This document shows, in pieces, positions 25,512 through 32,935 of a stretch of DNA of 64,000 nucleotides (position 1 is the stretch's first letter; every line of letters starts with the position of its first letter). Origin of the DNA: Candidatus Thermofonsia Clade 1 bacterium (lineage in GTDB: Bacteria > Chloroflexota > Anaerolineae > Aggregatilineales > UBA2796); NCBI GenBank assembly GCA_002794705.1, contig PGTK01000002.1:62001-126000 (forward strand), written 5' to 3'. The position numbers and the translations under genes are program-made. The notes below the pieces were generated by a model. That model had not been told where the DNA came from. It made no database searches and saw only the letters and a list, made by a program, of their open reading frames with translations.

Positions 25512-25531
25512 TGATAGTTTCAATTCTATCA
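25512..25531. promoter_or_regulatory. Inverted repeat upstream of the asparagine synthase-like gene
   Basis: TGATAG and CTATCA are exact inverted copies with an 8-nt AT-rich spacer, 29 nt before the start codon on the minus strand. It may be an operator or part of the promoter; no clear -35/-10 pair was assigned. Confidence 0.3.
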
Positions 25532-25602
25532 GGCAGTCTCTGCCCAATCGGATTCTTTCATCATGCCCTAAGCGCGTTTTTAACTGAGTCTGAGGGCTAC
25601 CT

Positions 25603-26283
25603 TCAGGCAGAGCGCAGCGCTGGGACGCGTTGGCGCACGGCAAGCGCGCCATAGTGCAAAAAAGCGCGCCATGACCACAAGCCGCCCTCTGCCCACGTTT
25701 GGCGGGCGCGAATTGCGCTCAGCAAGTCGGCAACTGTGCGTCCGTGAAAGTGCGTGCAAGCACTGCCAATGGCGTTGAGCGTATGAGCATCGCTGCCTCC
25801 ACACGCCGCCATGCCATAGTGCGCTTGGTTCAACGCGGCAAGCTGCAGATTTGTCGGAATGCCTGCGAAGCTGCCATTGATGATTTCCAAGCCGTCTAAC
25901 GCCCCGCGCAGCGCGTCCAGCACGGTGCGTGAGGCAGACGGACACCACCAGCTCAGTGGATGCGCTGCTACTGCCACGCCGCCTTGCTCATGCACAGCTG
26001 CGACTGTCTCTGCCATGCTCAATTCAGCTGGAATCAGGCGTTCAATGCCCAATGCCAGTAAATGACCATCACAAGTGCTGATCTCAGCGCCCACCAGTAC
26101 CTCCACGCGCATGTGTCGCGCCGTAGCGAGGTCACGCGCCTGTAGCGCACCTTCGATGCAATCGTGATCCGTGATGGCGATCACGTCTAGGTCAGTGTGA
26201 TATTCCACATAGGCGAGAATGGACTCAACGCTCTGGCTGCCGTCGCTGTAGGTGCTGTGCATGTGCAGATCGGCTTTCCCCAC
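25603..26283 (-). CDS. PHP-domain metal-dependent phosphoesterase
   Basis: 226 residues, GTG start. The PHP fold is shown by ADLHMHSTYSDG (H-x-H and D), VIAITDHDCIEGA (D-H-D), VLVGAEISTC (Glu ligand), GGVAVAAHP (His) and GGSDAHTLNAIG (final D-x-H), all metal ligands of the trinuclear site. The group resembles YciV/RnaM-type phosphatases acting on 3',5'-bisphosphates or short RNA, or histidinol-phosphatase relatives; substrate cannot be decided from sequence. It lies between asparagine-synthase-like and thiD genes, separated from both by about 100 nt. Confidence 0.88.
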   Translation of the reverse strand: MGKADLHMHSTYSDGSQSVESILAYVEYHTDLDVIAITDHDCIEGALQARDLATARHMRVEVLVGAEISTCDGHLLALGIERLIPAELSMAETVAAVHEQGGVAVAAHPLSWWCPSASRTVLDALRGALDGLEIINGSFAGIPTNLQLAALNQAHYGMAACGGSDAHTLNAIGSACTHFHGRTVADLLSAIRARQTWAEGGLWSWRAFLHYGALAVRQRVPALRSA

Positions 26284-26384
26284 GCCCCTCGACTCCTCTC
26301 AAAGCCCCGTTCCGCATTAAAGATGCCTGATGAGAATTAAGAGACAGGGAAAGTTTCGTTAAAGCTGTGTGCGAATGGCAAAAA

Positions 26385-27176
26385 CTAGCACAACGCGCCA
26401 TGATCGATCACAGCGCGGTCGCCTTTGCCCACGCGCCACGTCAGCGCTGCCTTCAGCGCCGCTTGCACATAGGCTTGGGCAGTCGGGACAGCTGTGAGGA
26501 GGTCGCGCCCGTGTGCCAGCTCCGCTGTGAGGCAGGCTGCAAAGGTACAGCCTGCTCCACGCGGATTGTGCGCCGCCAGGCGTGAGGACTCAAACACATG
26601 CAGCTGATCGGCTTCCCATAAAACGTCGCGGATGACGGCTGAGTCGGCGTGGGCGCCTTTGATCAGGACAGCGCGTGCGCCGTAGCCAGCTAGCGCACGC
26701 GCCATCTCTGGGATGTCATCAGCGGTAGCCTCAAGGAAGCCTGCGAGCAGGTGCGCCTCATCAAAGTTTGGCGTGATCAGGCGCGCACGCGGAAAGAGCA
26801 GGCGTTTATAGGCGTCAAGCGCCTCAGGCGCGACGATCAAGCGCCCTTTGCCGTCTACCAGCACTGGATCAACGACCAGATTCGGTGCGTCCGCAGGGAG
26901 CGACTCAGCAACAGCTGCAATGGTCTCAGCGCTTAGCAACAGACCGCACTTGATCGCGTCCGCGCCGATATCCTCCAGCACAACGCGAATCTGTTGTGCC
27001 ACAAACTCAGGCGGGACGCGATGAAGGGCGGCAATGTGAGTAGAGTCTTGCGCTGTCAGCGCCGTGATCGCCGCCATGCCATAGACGCGGCGCGCTGCGA
27101 AGGTCTTCAGGTCAGCTTGAAGCCCAGCAGCGCCGCTGGAGTCAGAGGCGGCAATGGCAAGCGCACGCGGAATCAT
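26385..27176 (-). CDS. thiD: Hydroxymethylpyrimidine/phosphomethylpyrimidine kinase
   Basis: 263 residues, ribokinase superfamily. ALAIAASDSSGAAGLQADLKTFAA is the ThiD start with the substrate-binding G-A-G-x-Q-A-D, VYGMAAITALTAQDS follows, DPVLVDGKGRLI is the kinase D-P-V loop, TPNFDEAHLLAG the T-P-N motif and NPRGAGCTFAA the catalytic G-A-G-C anion hole with the base Asp replaced by Arg-Gly-Ala-Gly spacing (usual form is H-G-T-G-C). It phosphorylates HMP twice for thiamin synthesis. Other thi genes are absent here. It overlaps the upstream M20 peptidase stop by 4 nt. Confidence 0.9.
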   Translation of the reverse strand: MIPRALAIAASDSSGAAGLQADLKTFAARRVYGMAAITALTAQDSTHIAALHRVPPEFVAQQIRVVLEDIGADAIKCGLLLSAETIAAVAESLPADAPNLVVDPVLVDGKGRLIVAPEALDAYKRLLFPRARLITPNFDEAHLLAGFLEATADDIPEMARALAGYGARAVLIKGAHADSAVIRDVLWEADQLHVFESSRLAAHNPRGAGCTFAACLTAELAHGRDLLTAVPTAQAYVQAALKAALTWRVGKGDRAVIDHGALC

Positions 27177-28348
27177 CCCCAGAACGCTGTCCCAAGTGCA
27201 TAATAGCCTTCGGCTGCGCCAAAAAGCTGATCGAGCGCTAGGTATTCATCCGTGATGTGTGCTGTGGTCTCTGAGCCTGCGCCATAGCCGATCACGGGCA
27301 GACCGATGCTGGCTGCATAGCTGCCGTTAGTGCAAAAGTTGTAATGCCCGATCTGGGCGGCTTGTCCTGTGCGCTGTAGCAATGCTTGCGCAGCGCGCAC
27401 AAAAGGACTGTCCAGATCGGTCTGCCATGCAACCTGAAATTTCTTGCCGTAGAGCGTGTTGCCTGTATAGCAAGTGAAACTGCCCACGTCCACGTTTGCC
27501 TCAGCACGGAAGGTCGGATCGGCGGCAGCGAGCGCAGCAATGGTAGCATGAATCGGCTCTAGGACGCTCTCCGCCGTCTCGCCCAGCAAGACGCGCCGAT
27601 CGTAGCGCACACGGCACTGATAGGGCAGCACCGAGACCGACGGAAACGGCGCGCTGATGATCTCAGTCGGCTCTAGAATGCCCTTGCCAAGCCGCTCATG
27701 CTCCGGCGGCACCAGCTGATCGAGCGCGCTGACCAACTTCGCCATGTGCTTGAGCGCGTTCACGCCCAGCTGCGGCGTGCTGGCGTGCGCTGACTTACCG
27801 TACGTTGTGATCGTGATCTCAGCGCGTCCGCGCCCCGCCGTGACTAGGCGCAATTCAGTGGACTCGCAAATAACGACCAAATCAGGCGCATAGCGCTCTA
27901 GGACGCGGCTGAATGCCAAGCCCTCGATCACTTCCTCGCCTACGGAGGCTGAGACGAGCGCCGTACCGCGCAGCACGCCATCTTGCTTGGCGTAGGCGAG
28001 CGCAGCAAGCGACGCGGCGAGCGATCCCTTCATATCGCACGTCCCGCGCCCGTAGAGCCTGCCTTCGGCAACTGTCCCGCCGAACGGATCGTGGCGCCAT
28101 GCACTCAGATCGCCGACGGCAACGGTATCCACGTGCGAATCGTAGACTACTGTTGCGCCTTCGCCGCCATATAAGACGCCGACTAAGTTCCCACACTCAT
28201 CCACTTGGACTGAATCGTAGCCCAACTCGCGCATCCATTGCGCTGTGCGCTCGATCACGGTGCCTTCCTCGCCTGAAAGCGACGGAATCTGCACCAGTGA
28301 CTGCGCAATCGCCAAAATTTGCTCACGCCGCGCCTCAGAGAGCATCAT
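27173..28348 (-). CDS. M20 family metallopeptidase, YgeY-like
   Basis: About 391 residues. The M20 dinuclear zinc site is clear: VVYDSHVDTVAVGD (His-Asp), GRGTCDMKGSLAA (bridging Asp), VSASVGEEVIEG (catalytic Glu and ligand) and CESTELRLV. A dimerisation domain (AGRGRAEITITTYGKSAHAS) is inserted. The RYDRRVLLGET segment fits the YgeY branch of the DapE/ArgE deacylases, said to act on amino-acid or purine-derived amides. ATG 28348 is chosen since GGAAAGG is 6 nt ahead; ATG 28363 overlaps the alcohol dehydrogenase. In operon with cupin, dehydrogenase and thiD. Confidence 0.87.
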   Translation of the reverse strand: MMLSEARREQILAIAQSLVQIPSLSGEEGTVIERTAQWMRELGYDSVQVDECGNLVGVLYGGEGATVVYDSHVDTVAVGDLSAWRHDPFGGTVAEGRLYGRGTCDMKGSLAASLAALAYAKQDGVLRGTALVSASVGEEVIEGLAFSRVLERYAPDLVVICESTELRLVTAGRGRAEITITTYGKSAHASTPQLGVNALKHMAKLVSALDQLVPPEHERLGKGILEPTEIISAPFPSVSVLPYQCRVRYDRRVLLGETAESVLEPIHATIAALAAADPTFRAEANVDVGSFTCYTGNTLYGKKFQVAWQTDLDSPFVRAAQALLQRTGQAAQIGHYNFCTNGSYAASIGLPVIGYGAGSETTAHITDEYLALDQLFGAAEGYYALGTAFWG

Positions 28349-28350
28349 CT

Positions 28351-29397
28351 TCAGCCTTTCCATTGCGGCAAGATCATTGCGCGCACCACACCTTGATGGT
28401 AGTCGGCAGCCGCCTCAAATGCCTCAGCCGCACGCGCCAAGGGCATCTGGAATTTGCCAAGCGCGTCCAGATCGATCAAGCCGCGCTCCGCCAGCGCAAT
28501 AGACGCCTCATAAGTGTGATTCATGCGCCGCGAGTAGATAATCGTCAACTCCTTACGGCGCACTACAGACGCCTTGAGCGTGAATTCATCCTCAGCCGGT
28601 ATGCCGACAATGATCACGCGCCCGCCGTTGCGCGCTGCTAACGCGCACTGATTGGCGGTATCCGTGACCCACGCCGCCTCAAAAGCCACATCCACGCCGC
28701 GCTTGCCCGTGACGCGCATGACCTCCTCAACAGGATCAACCTGTTCGATGTTCAGGCAGTAGTCAGCACCGAAATTCGCCGCCATATCAAGACGCCATGC
28801 GTAGCGATCTACGGCAAAGACGCGCCGTGCGCCTGCCAAGCGCGCCAGACGGACGCACAGCAAGCCAATTGTGCCACAGCCGATTACAATGACATCCTCG
28901 CCGTGCTGCACAGCGCCGAGTCGGGCGGCGTGCAGCGCCACACCAAGTGGCTCTAACATCGCAGCGCCCACGTCGCTGATCGAATCAGGCACTGGCACAA
29001 CCGAGCGCGCAGGATGCACCATGCGCTCCTGCAGCGCGCCGTGCTGCGGGAAGTAGCCCATGAACTTCAGATTCAAGCACAGATGATGCTGTCCGTGCTG
29101 GCAGAACTCGCATTGCAGGCACGGCGTGGCGGGATCAATGGCGACGCGCTGACCGACGCGCAAATGCGGCGGCGCTTCAGGTCCAAGTGCGAGAATCACG
29201 CCGCCTGCCTCATGTCCCAGCACGATCGGCTCACGGCTGGAGACCCCGCCGATGTTGCCCAGCAAGTACGTATGCAGGTCGCTGCCACAAATGCCGACGG
29301 CTGTCACAGCGACCAGCACCTCGCCTGCCTTTGGCTCAGCATCTGAGATATCGCGCACGCGGATATCGCGCACGCCGTGAAAAAAGGCGGCTTGCAT
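28351..29397 (-). CDS. Zinc-dependent alcohol/polyol dehydrogenase (MDR family)
   Basis: 348 residues. GICGSDLHTYLLG gives the catalytic Cys, VLGHEAGGVI the catalytic His-Glu, CLQCEFCQHGQHHLC the four-Cys structural zinc site, and VIGCGTIGLLCVRLARLAGA the NAD(P) Rossmann loop followed by VFAVDRYAWR (Asp suggests NAD). Closest in style to sorbitol/threonine dehydrogenases, which oxidise secondary alcohols. Start ATG 29397; the frame is open to 29442, which would overlap the cupin. It sits 4 nt after the cupin and just before the M20 peptidase. Confidence 0.92.
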   Translation of the reverse strand: MQAAFFHGVRDIRVRDISDAEPKAGEVLVAVTAVGICGSDLHTYLLGNIGGVSSREPIVLGHEAGGVILALGPEAPPHLRVGQRVAIDPATPCLQCEFCQHGQHHLCLNLKFMGYFPQHGALQERMVHPARSVVPVPDSISDVGAAMLEPLGVALHAARLGAVQHGEDVIVIGCGTIGLLCVRLARLAGARRVFAVDRYAWRLDMAANFGADYCLNIEQVDPVEEVMRVTGKRGVDVAFEAAWVTDTANQCALAARNGGRVIIVGIPAEDEFTLKASVVRRKELTIIYSRRMNHTYEASIALAERGLIDLDALGKFQMPLARAAEAFEAAADYHQGVVRAMILPQWKG

Positions 29398-29401
29398 GGT
29401 G

Positions 29402-29824
29402 CTATTCCGATTCCGACTCAGACTTGCGCTGCGGCACAGCACAGATATCGGGCTGAGCGGTCTTGGCAGGCACGATGCACAGGAAGGTCAGCGGCTCATC
29501 GCCGATATTCTCGAACTGGTGGCGCTCCCAGCCCGCCACGTAGACCACGTCGCCCGCGCTGACTTCCTCATAGCGCTCTCCCAGCAAGACCCGCGCCCGT
29601 CCGTGCATGATCAGCACGCCGTGATCGTGCGCGTGATGATCAAGGTTAGACGCCTGCCCAACCGGGATCGTGAAATAGCGCAGTGCGAAGTGCGGCGCGC
29701 CGTCCGCCTCCCCGATCAAGACCTGCTTGGTGGCAGAGGCGCCCTCTGCGCCATAACGCTCCACTGAGACGCCCTCCCACTGCCAAAATGGCGCCTCGCC
29801 CTTCCGCTTGTGAACAACGCCCAT
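29402..29824 (-). CDS. Cupin-domain protein
   Basis: 140 residues, a single conserved barrel. The metal-binding cupin motifs appear as NLDHHAHDHGVLIMHGRARV (G-x5-H-x-H-x3,4-E-like, with extra His) and VVYVAGWERHQFENIGDE (G-D-V-x-x-P-x-G-x2-H-x3-N-like). Such small cupins act as isomerases, dioxygenases or sensors for sugars and amino acids. A Ser/Glu-rich tail ends the protein. First gene of the cupin / dehydrogenase / M20 / thiD operon. GAAGGAG lies ahead of ATG 29824 and the TTGCA repeat array lies just before that. Confidence 0.88.
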   Translation of the reverse strand: MGVVHKRKGEAPFWQWEGVSVERYGAEGASATKQVLIGEADGAPHFALRYFTIPVGQASNLDHHAHDHGVLIMHGRARVLLGERYEEVSAGDVVYVAGWERHQFENIGDEPLTFLCIVPAKTAQPDICAVPQRKSESESE

Positions 29825-29840
29825 GCTCTAACGCTCCTTC

Positions 29841-29884
29841 TTGCACAAAGTTGCAATAGTTGCACATTTGCACACAACTATAGC
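29841..29884 (-). promoter_or_regulatory. Four TTGCA repeats next to a -10-like box in front of the cupin operon
   Basis: TTGCA occurs at 29841, 29851, 29860 and 29868 on the plus strand, spaced 10, 9 and 8 nt. TATAGT on the minus strand (about 29883-29878) could be the -10, so the repeats would lie across the start of transcription and the leader. This looks like an array of half-sites for a DNA-binding protein on one face of the helix. Confidence 0.45.
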
Positions 29885-29897
29885 GCAAAAGGCGGCT

Positions 29898-30947
29898 CTA
29901 GCGCAACGGCGTGATCACATCCGAACTGCTGAAATCATCCCTGCGCTTGCGCGGCTTCGGCATGATCGCGCTGAGGAATAGCAGCACAAAGGCGAGAATG
30001 GTCGCGCCGCCGCCATAGGTCAGGAAACCGTTGCCGATCCGCGAGGCGGCACTCTGCACAGCCGTGAAGGTAGCCTCGCGCAGCGCCTGACTGCTCTGCA
30101 CGCCCGCCTCGCCTAGCGCCGTCTCAATGCCCGTTGTGAGCGCGCCCCCGGCAACGCCGCCTGTGATCGCCACGCCGATCAGCAAGACAGGCACAGCCGC
30201 CATCAGCAGTGATATGCCCAAGATCGCCCACAGACCCTTGATCGAGCGCGCTGCTAGGACGCCTACAAACAGCCAAGCGAACAGCGCGCCGATCAAAATC
30301 GAGAGCGCGCCGCTACCGACAGTTGCTTGCACAGCGCCGCCCAGCAGAGAGCCAGTTTCGGTATTCGGCGGGATCGGCTCGCCAATCGGCTGAAAATCAG
30401 GCAGACTCTCGATGAAGCGCGGCAAGCGATCGCGGACTTGCGCCGCCACCTGATCAACCGACTGATTCGGCGGGATGCACGTCGGCAAGAGCGAATCGGG
30501 GAGTGGCGCGTTCGGCGCACAACGCGGCAACGCCCTGACCAACGTATCAGCAAAGGTCGTGATTTGCGCTTCAGATAAGCCGCGCTTGAGCGGACGCAAG
30601 TCCCATGAGAGCTCCAAGCCGCGTGAGAAATCCTCAAAATAATCGAAAACAGCATTGATGTTGCGCACTACCTCATCACGGATATAAGCAGGCGTGACCG
30701 ACGCCTGAAGCGCCTCGCCAAAAGCGCGACTCGTCTCAGGTGAAAGGCGCGAGTTGCCTAGCTCAAGCGCGCCTTGCCAATCGAGGTTGTCGCTCAACAG
30801 CGCGGCGTACAGCCCCTCCGCGCCGAAGAGGTCAGTGTAAAACGAGCGGTCGAACAGCCACGTGCTGAGAGCGCCCGTCAGCAGACCGCAAAAAGCGAGC
30901 GGCAGAAAGACGAACAGGAACACGAAAAACGCTAGACAGGATCGCAT
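29898..30947 (-). CDS. Membrane protein of unknown function
   Basis: 349 residues. The first 32 residues form a strong N-terminal helix or signal anchor, residues 33-205 are a soluble, presumably outside domain with two Cys (RCAPNAPLPDSLLPTC), and four further helices follow at about 215-238, 240-265, and near 315-335, before a basic tail (MPKPRKRRDDF). I do not recognise the family. It resembles other large-loop membrane proteins of Chloroflexota only in style. It lies alone, behind the cupin operon's promoter region and divergent from the thiolase. Confidence 0.65.
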   Translation of the reverse strand: MRSCLAFFVFLFVFLPLAFCGLLTGALSTWLFDRSFYTDLFGAEGLYAALLSDNLDWQGALELGNSRLSPETSRAFGEALQASVTPAYIRDEVVRNINAVFDYFEDFSRGLELSWDLRPLKRGLSEAQITTFADTLVRALPRCAPNAPLPDSLLPTCIPPNQSVDQVAAQVRDRLPRFIESLPDFQPIGEPIPPNTETGSLLGGAVQATVGSGALSILIGALFAWLFVGVLAARSIKGLWAILGISLLMAAVPVLLIGVAITGGVAGGALTTGIETALGEAGVQSSQALREATFTAVQSAASRIGNGFLTYGGGATILAFVLLFLSAIMPKPRKRRDDFSSSDVITPLR

Positions 30948-31044
30948 TAGCGCGCCTCCTAAGCCTCAAAATAGCCGCGCAGACCTAAGCCTAGCGCCTT
31001 TTGAGGCGCTCTGCAACTTTGTGGAGAAATTGGCGTCTCGCGTT

Positions 31045-31065
31045 TATAATCAAACTAGCGTTTGA
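31045..31065 (+). promoter_or_regulatory. TATAAT box with adjoining TCAAAC-N4-GTTTGA operator
   Basis: TATAAT (31045-31050) is followed at once by CAAAC-TAGC-GTTTG (31051-31064), a symmetric site that would cover the transcription start. The pattern equals the C/GAAAC-N2-4-GTTTG/C consensus known for PsrA, a TetR-type fatty-acid-responsive repressor of beta-oxidation genes in Pseudomonas. The gene controlled here is a thiolase. Confidence 0.5.
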
Positions 31066-31099
31066 ATGCCTAGAAACTTTTAGGAAAGGTCTTTAGCAC

Positions 31100-32293
31100 A
31101 TGACAGAGAGACGTGAAGCAGTGATCGTGGCGGCGACGCGCACCGCTGTGGGCAAGGCAAAGCGCGGCACGACACAGAATGCGCGCTCTGATGAGCTGGC
31201 AGCCGCCGTGATCCGCGAACTAATGCGCCAAGTGGAAGGCAAGCTCGATCCCGCTCAAATTGACGACGTGATCATCGGCTGTGCCATGCCGGAAGGCTCA
31301 CAGGGCTTGAACACAGCCCGTGTGATCGCCCTGCGCGCAGGTCTGCCCGCCGATGTACCCGCTCAAACTGTCAATCGCTTCTGTGCCAGCGGCTTACAGA
31401 CCATTGCCAGCGCAGCCGAGCGCATCATCGCCGGGGGCGCGGATGTCATCGTTGCCGGCGGCGCCGAGAGCATGAGCCTCGTGCCGATGACGGGCTTTCG
31501 CATGTCGCCCAATCCGTACATGGCAGAGCATCAGCCTGAGGTCTACATGAGCATGGGTCTGACAGCGGAGCGCGTGGCGCAAGAGTGGCAGGTCAGCCGC
31601 GAAGATCAGGATCAGTTCGCCTATGAGAGCCATCAAAAGGCGGCTGCAGCGCAGGATGCAGGCAAATTCAAGGAAGAGATCGTACCAGTCGAGATCGAGG
31701 AAGTGCTGATCGGCGAAGATGGCAAGCCGCAGCACGTCAAGTACGTTCTCGATACGGATGAGCATCTGCGCCGTGATACCACGCTTGAGGCGCTCGCCAA
31801 GCTGAAGCCCGCCTTCATGCAGGGCGGCACAGTCACAGCGGGCAACTCATCGCCGCTCAGCGACGGCGCCGCCGGCGTGATCGTGATGGAGCGCGGCATG
31901 GCAGAGCGGCTCGGACTGCAGCCATTGGCGCGCTTCGTCGGCTTTGCGGTCTCAGGCGTGCGCCCGGAGGTGATGGGCGTCGGTCCGATCAAGGCAGTGC
32001 CAAAGGTGCTAGAGCGCACGGGCTTGACGCTCGATCAAATTGACCTGATCGAGCTGAACGAGGCGTTCGCAGCGCAGGCGCTGGCAGTCATTCGGACGTT
32101 AGAAATGGACATGGCGCGCGTGAACGTCAACGGCGGTGCCATTGCGCTCGGACATCCGCTCGGCTGCACGGGCAGCAAGCTGACCGTACAGGTGATCCAT
32201 GAGCTGCGGCGGCGCAAGGCGCGCTACGGCATGGTGACCATGTGCGTGGGCGGCGGTCAGGGCGCAGCAGGTATTTTTGAGAATTTGAATTGA
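31100..32293 (+). CDS. Acetyl-CoA C-acyltransferase (thiolase)
   Basis: 397 residues, normal length. [19 protein letters not shown] contains the acylated nucleophile Cys95, [19 protein letters not shown] the catalytic His, and [14 protein letters not shown] the second Cys. ALNEAF-like [11 protein letters not shown] is also present. Thiolases cleave 3-ketoacyl-CoA in beta-oxidation or condense acetyl-CoA; chain-length range cannot be told, though the form is close to FadA. GAAAGG precedes ATG 31100. A single-gene unit controlled by a promoter with a symmetric operator. Confidence 0.94.
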   Translation: MTERREAVIVAATRTAVGKAKRGTTQNARSDELAAAVIRELMRQVEGKLDPAQIDDVIIGCAMPEGSQGLNTARVIALRAGLPADVPAQTVNRFCASGLQTIASAAERIIAGGADVIVAGGAESMSLVPMTGFRMSPNPYMAEHQPEVYMSMGLTAERVAQEWQVSREDQDQFAYESHQKAAAAQDAGKFKEEIVPVEIEEVLIGEDGKPQHVKYVLDTDEHLRRDTTLEALAKLKPAFMQGGTVTAGNSSPLSDGAAGVIVMERGMAERLGLQPLARFVGFAVSGVRPEVMGVGPIKAVPKVLERTGLTLDQIDLIELNEAFAAQALAVIRTLEMDMARVNVNGGAIALGHPLGCTGSKLTVQVIHELRRRKARYGMVTMCVGGGQGAAGIFENLN

Positions 32294-32301
32294 GAGCTTT
32301 A

Positions 32302-32363
32302 CCCCACCCCTAACCCCCTTCCCTTCCCCCGTTTACGGGGGAAGGGGGAGGGATGGGTGTGGC
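32302..32363. repeat. GC-rich imperfect palindrome / hairpin
   Basis: The core is CCCTTCCCCCG / CGGGGGAAGGG (32321-32331 and 32336-32346, exact, loop TTTA). Outside it the C-rich and G-rich arms continue imperfectly to about 32302 and 32363. It lies 9 nt after the thiolase stop and runs into the WD40 remnant, so it may stop both transcripts. C-rich/G-rich units of this style are often dispersed repeats in Chloroflexota and cyanobacteria. Confidence 0.6.
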
Positions 32364-32645
32364 TTAGCGCACGCCCCAGATACGCACTGTGCTATCTTGC
32401 GAGCCGCTGGCGAGGTAGCGCCCGTCGGGCGACCACGCTACAGAGCGCCCTGAGATTGCGTGCCCTTCGAGTAGGCGCAGGAGCTGACCCATCCGGGCGT
32501 CCCACAGGCGAATTGTGTTATCCTCTGCCCCCAACGCCAACGTGCGCCCGTCCGGCAGCCACGCTACAGATCGCACTGATCCCGTGAGCCTTTCCAGTAG
32601 GTGCGTCGGCGCAGGCATTTTCGTCCAGAGAGGTAGCCTGTGCAA
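32364..32645 (-). pseudogene. WD40-repeat protein remnant
   Basis: 93 codons encode about two WD40 blades: GSVRSVAWLPDGRTLALGAEDNTIRLWD, with GRSVAWSPDGRYLASGSQ and STVRIWGVR after it (S-V-A-W-S-P-D-G and W-D endings). Working WD40 propellers need about seven blades, and no blades are seen upstream to 32935 in any frame. So this is most likely the tail of a larger gene cut by deletion or insertion, next to the GC-rich hairpin. An independent mini-gene is possible but less likely. Confidence 0.6.
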
Positions 32646-32907
32646 AAACAGTCGCTCATGCGGCTAGCTCAGATGGTAATGTTAGCTGGGCATGAGGCTA
32701 GGCGTGAAAGTCGGACTCGCTGTGCTAGCAAACGTTGCCGTCTGCATAGCGCCCGGAGTGGGAGTAGAGACAAGAGCTGCTCTCTCAATTGATTATTCTA
32801 CTATGAAATTTTATCTCATTGCCTACCAAACAAGGTCAGCATACCATGAAAAAGTAAGGCGTAGCAAGCAAGTGAAACACTCTGGGCGCGCCTGCGCTGA
32901 GTTGTGG
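32646..32907. other. Intergenic region without recognised features
   Basis: About 260 nt between the WD40 remnant and the aminotransferase promoter. It becomes AT-richer after 32780. A short ORF on the plus strand here has no domain or RBS and a composition unlike the neighbours. The piece GGCTAGCTCAGATGGTA near 32660 resembles a tRNA D arm but no tRNA can be folded around it. Confidence 0.4.
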
Positions 32908-32913
32908 TACAAT
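32908..32913 (+). promoter_or_regulatory. -10 box of the aminotransferase gene
   Basis: TACAAT, 22 nt before ATG 32936. No convincing -35 was found. Confidence 0.35.
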
Positions 32914-32935
32914 TGCCTTGAAAGGTTTTTATAAG

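Noticed and set aside
27913..28641. 242-codon ORF antisense to the M20 peptidase and dehydrogenase
   Set aside because: Arg/Ala-rich shadow of GC-rich coding DNA on the other strand; no domain.
29841..29872. CRISPR-like spacing of TTGCA repeats
   Set aside because: The units are only 5-6 nt with spacers of 3-5 nt, far too short for a CRISPR array.
32655..32700. tRNA D-arm-like sequence GGCTAGCTCAGATGGTA
   Set aside because: No acceptor, anticodon or T arm can be paired around it.
32692..32934. ORF of 80 codons on the plus strand
   Set aside because: No RBS, no recognisable domain, overlaps the -10 box of the aminotransferase gene; composition unlike neighbours.
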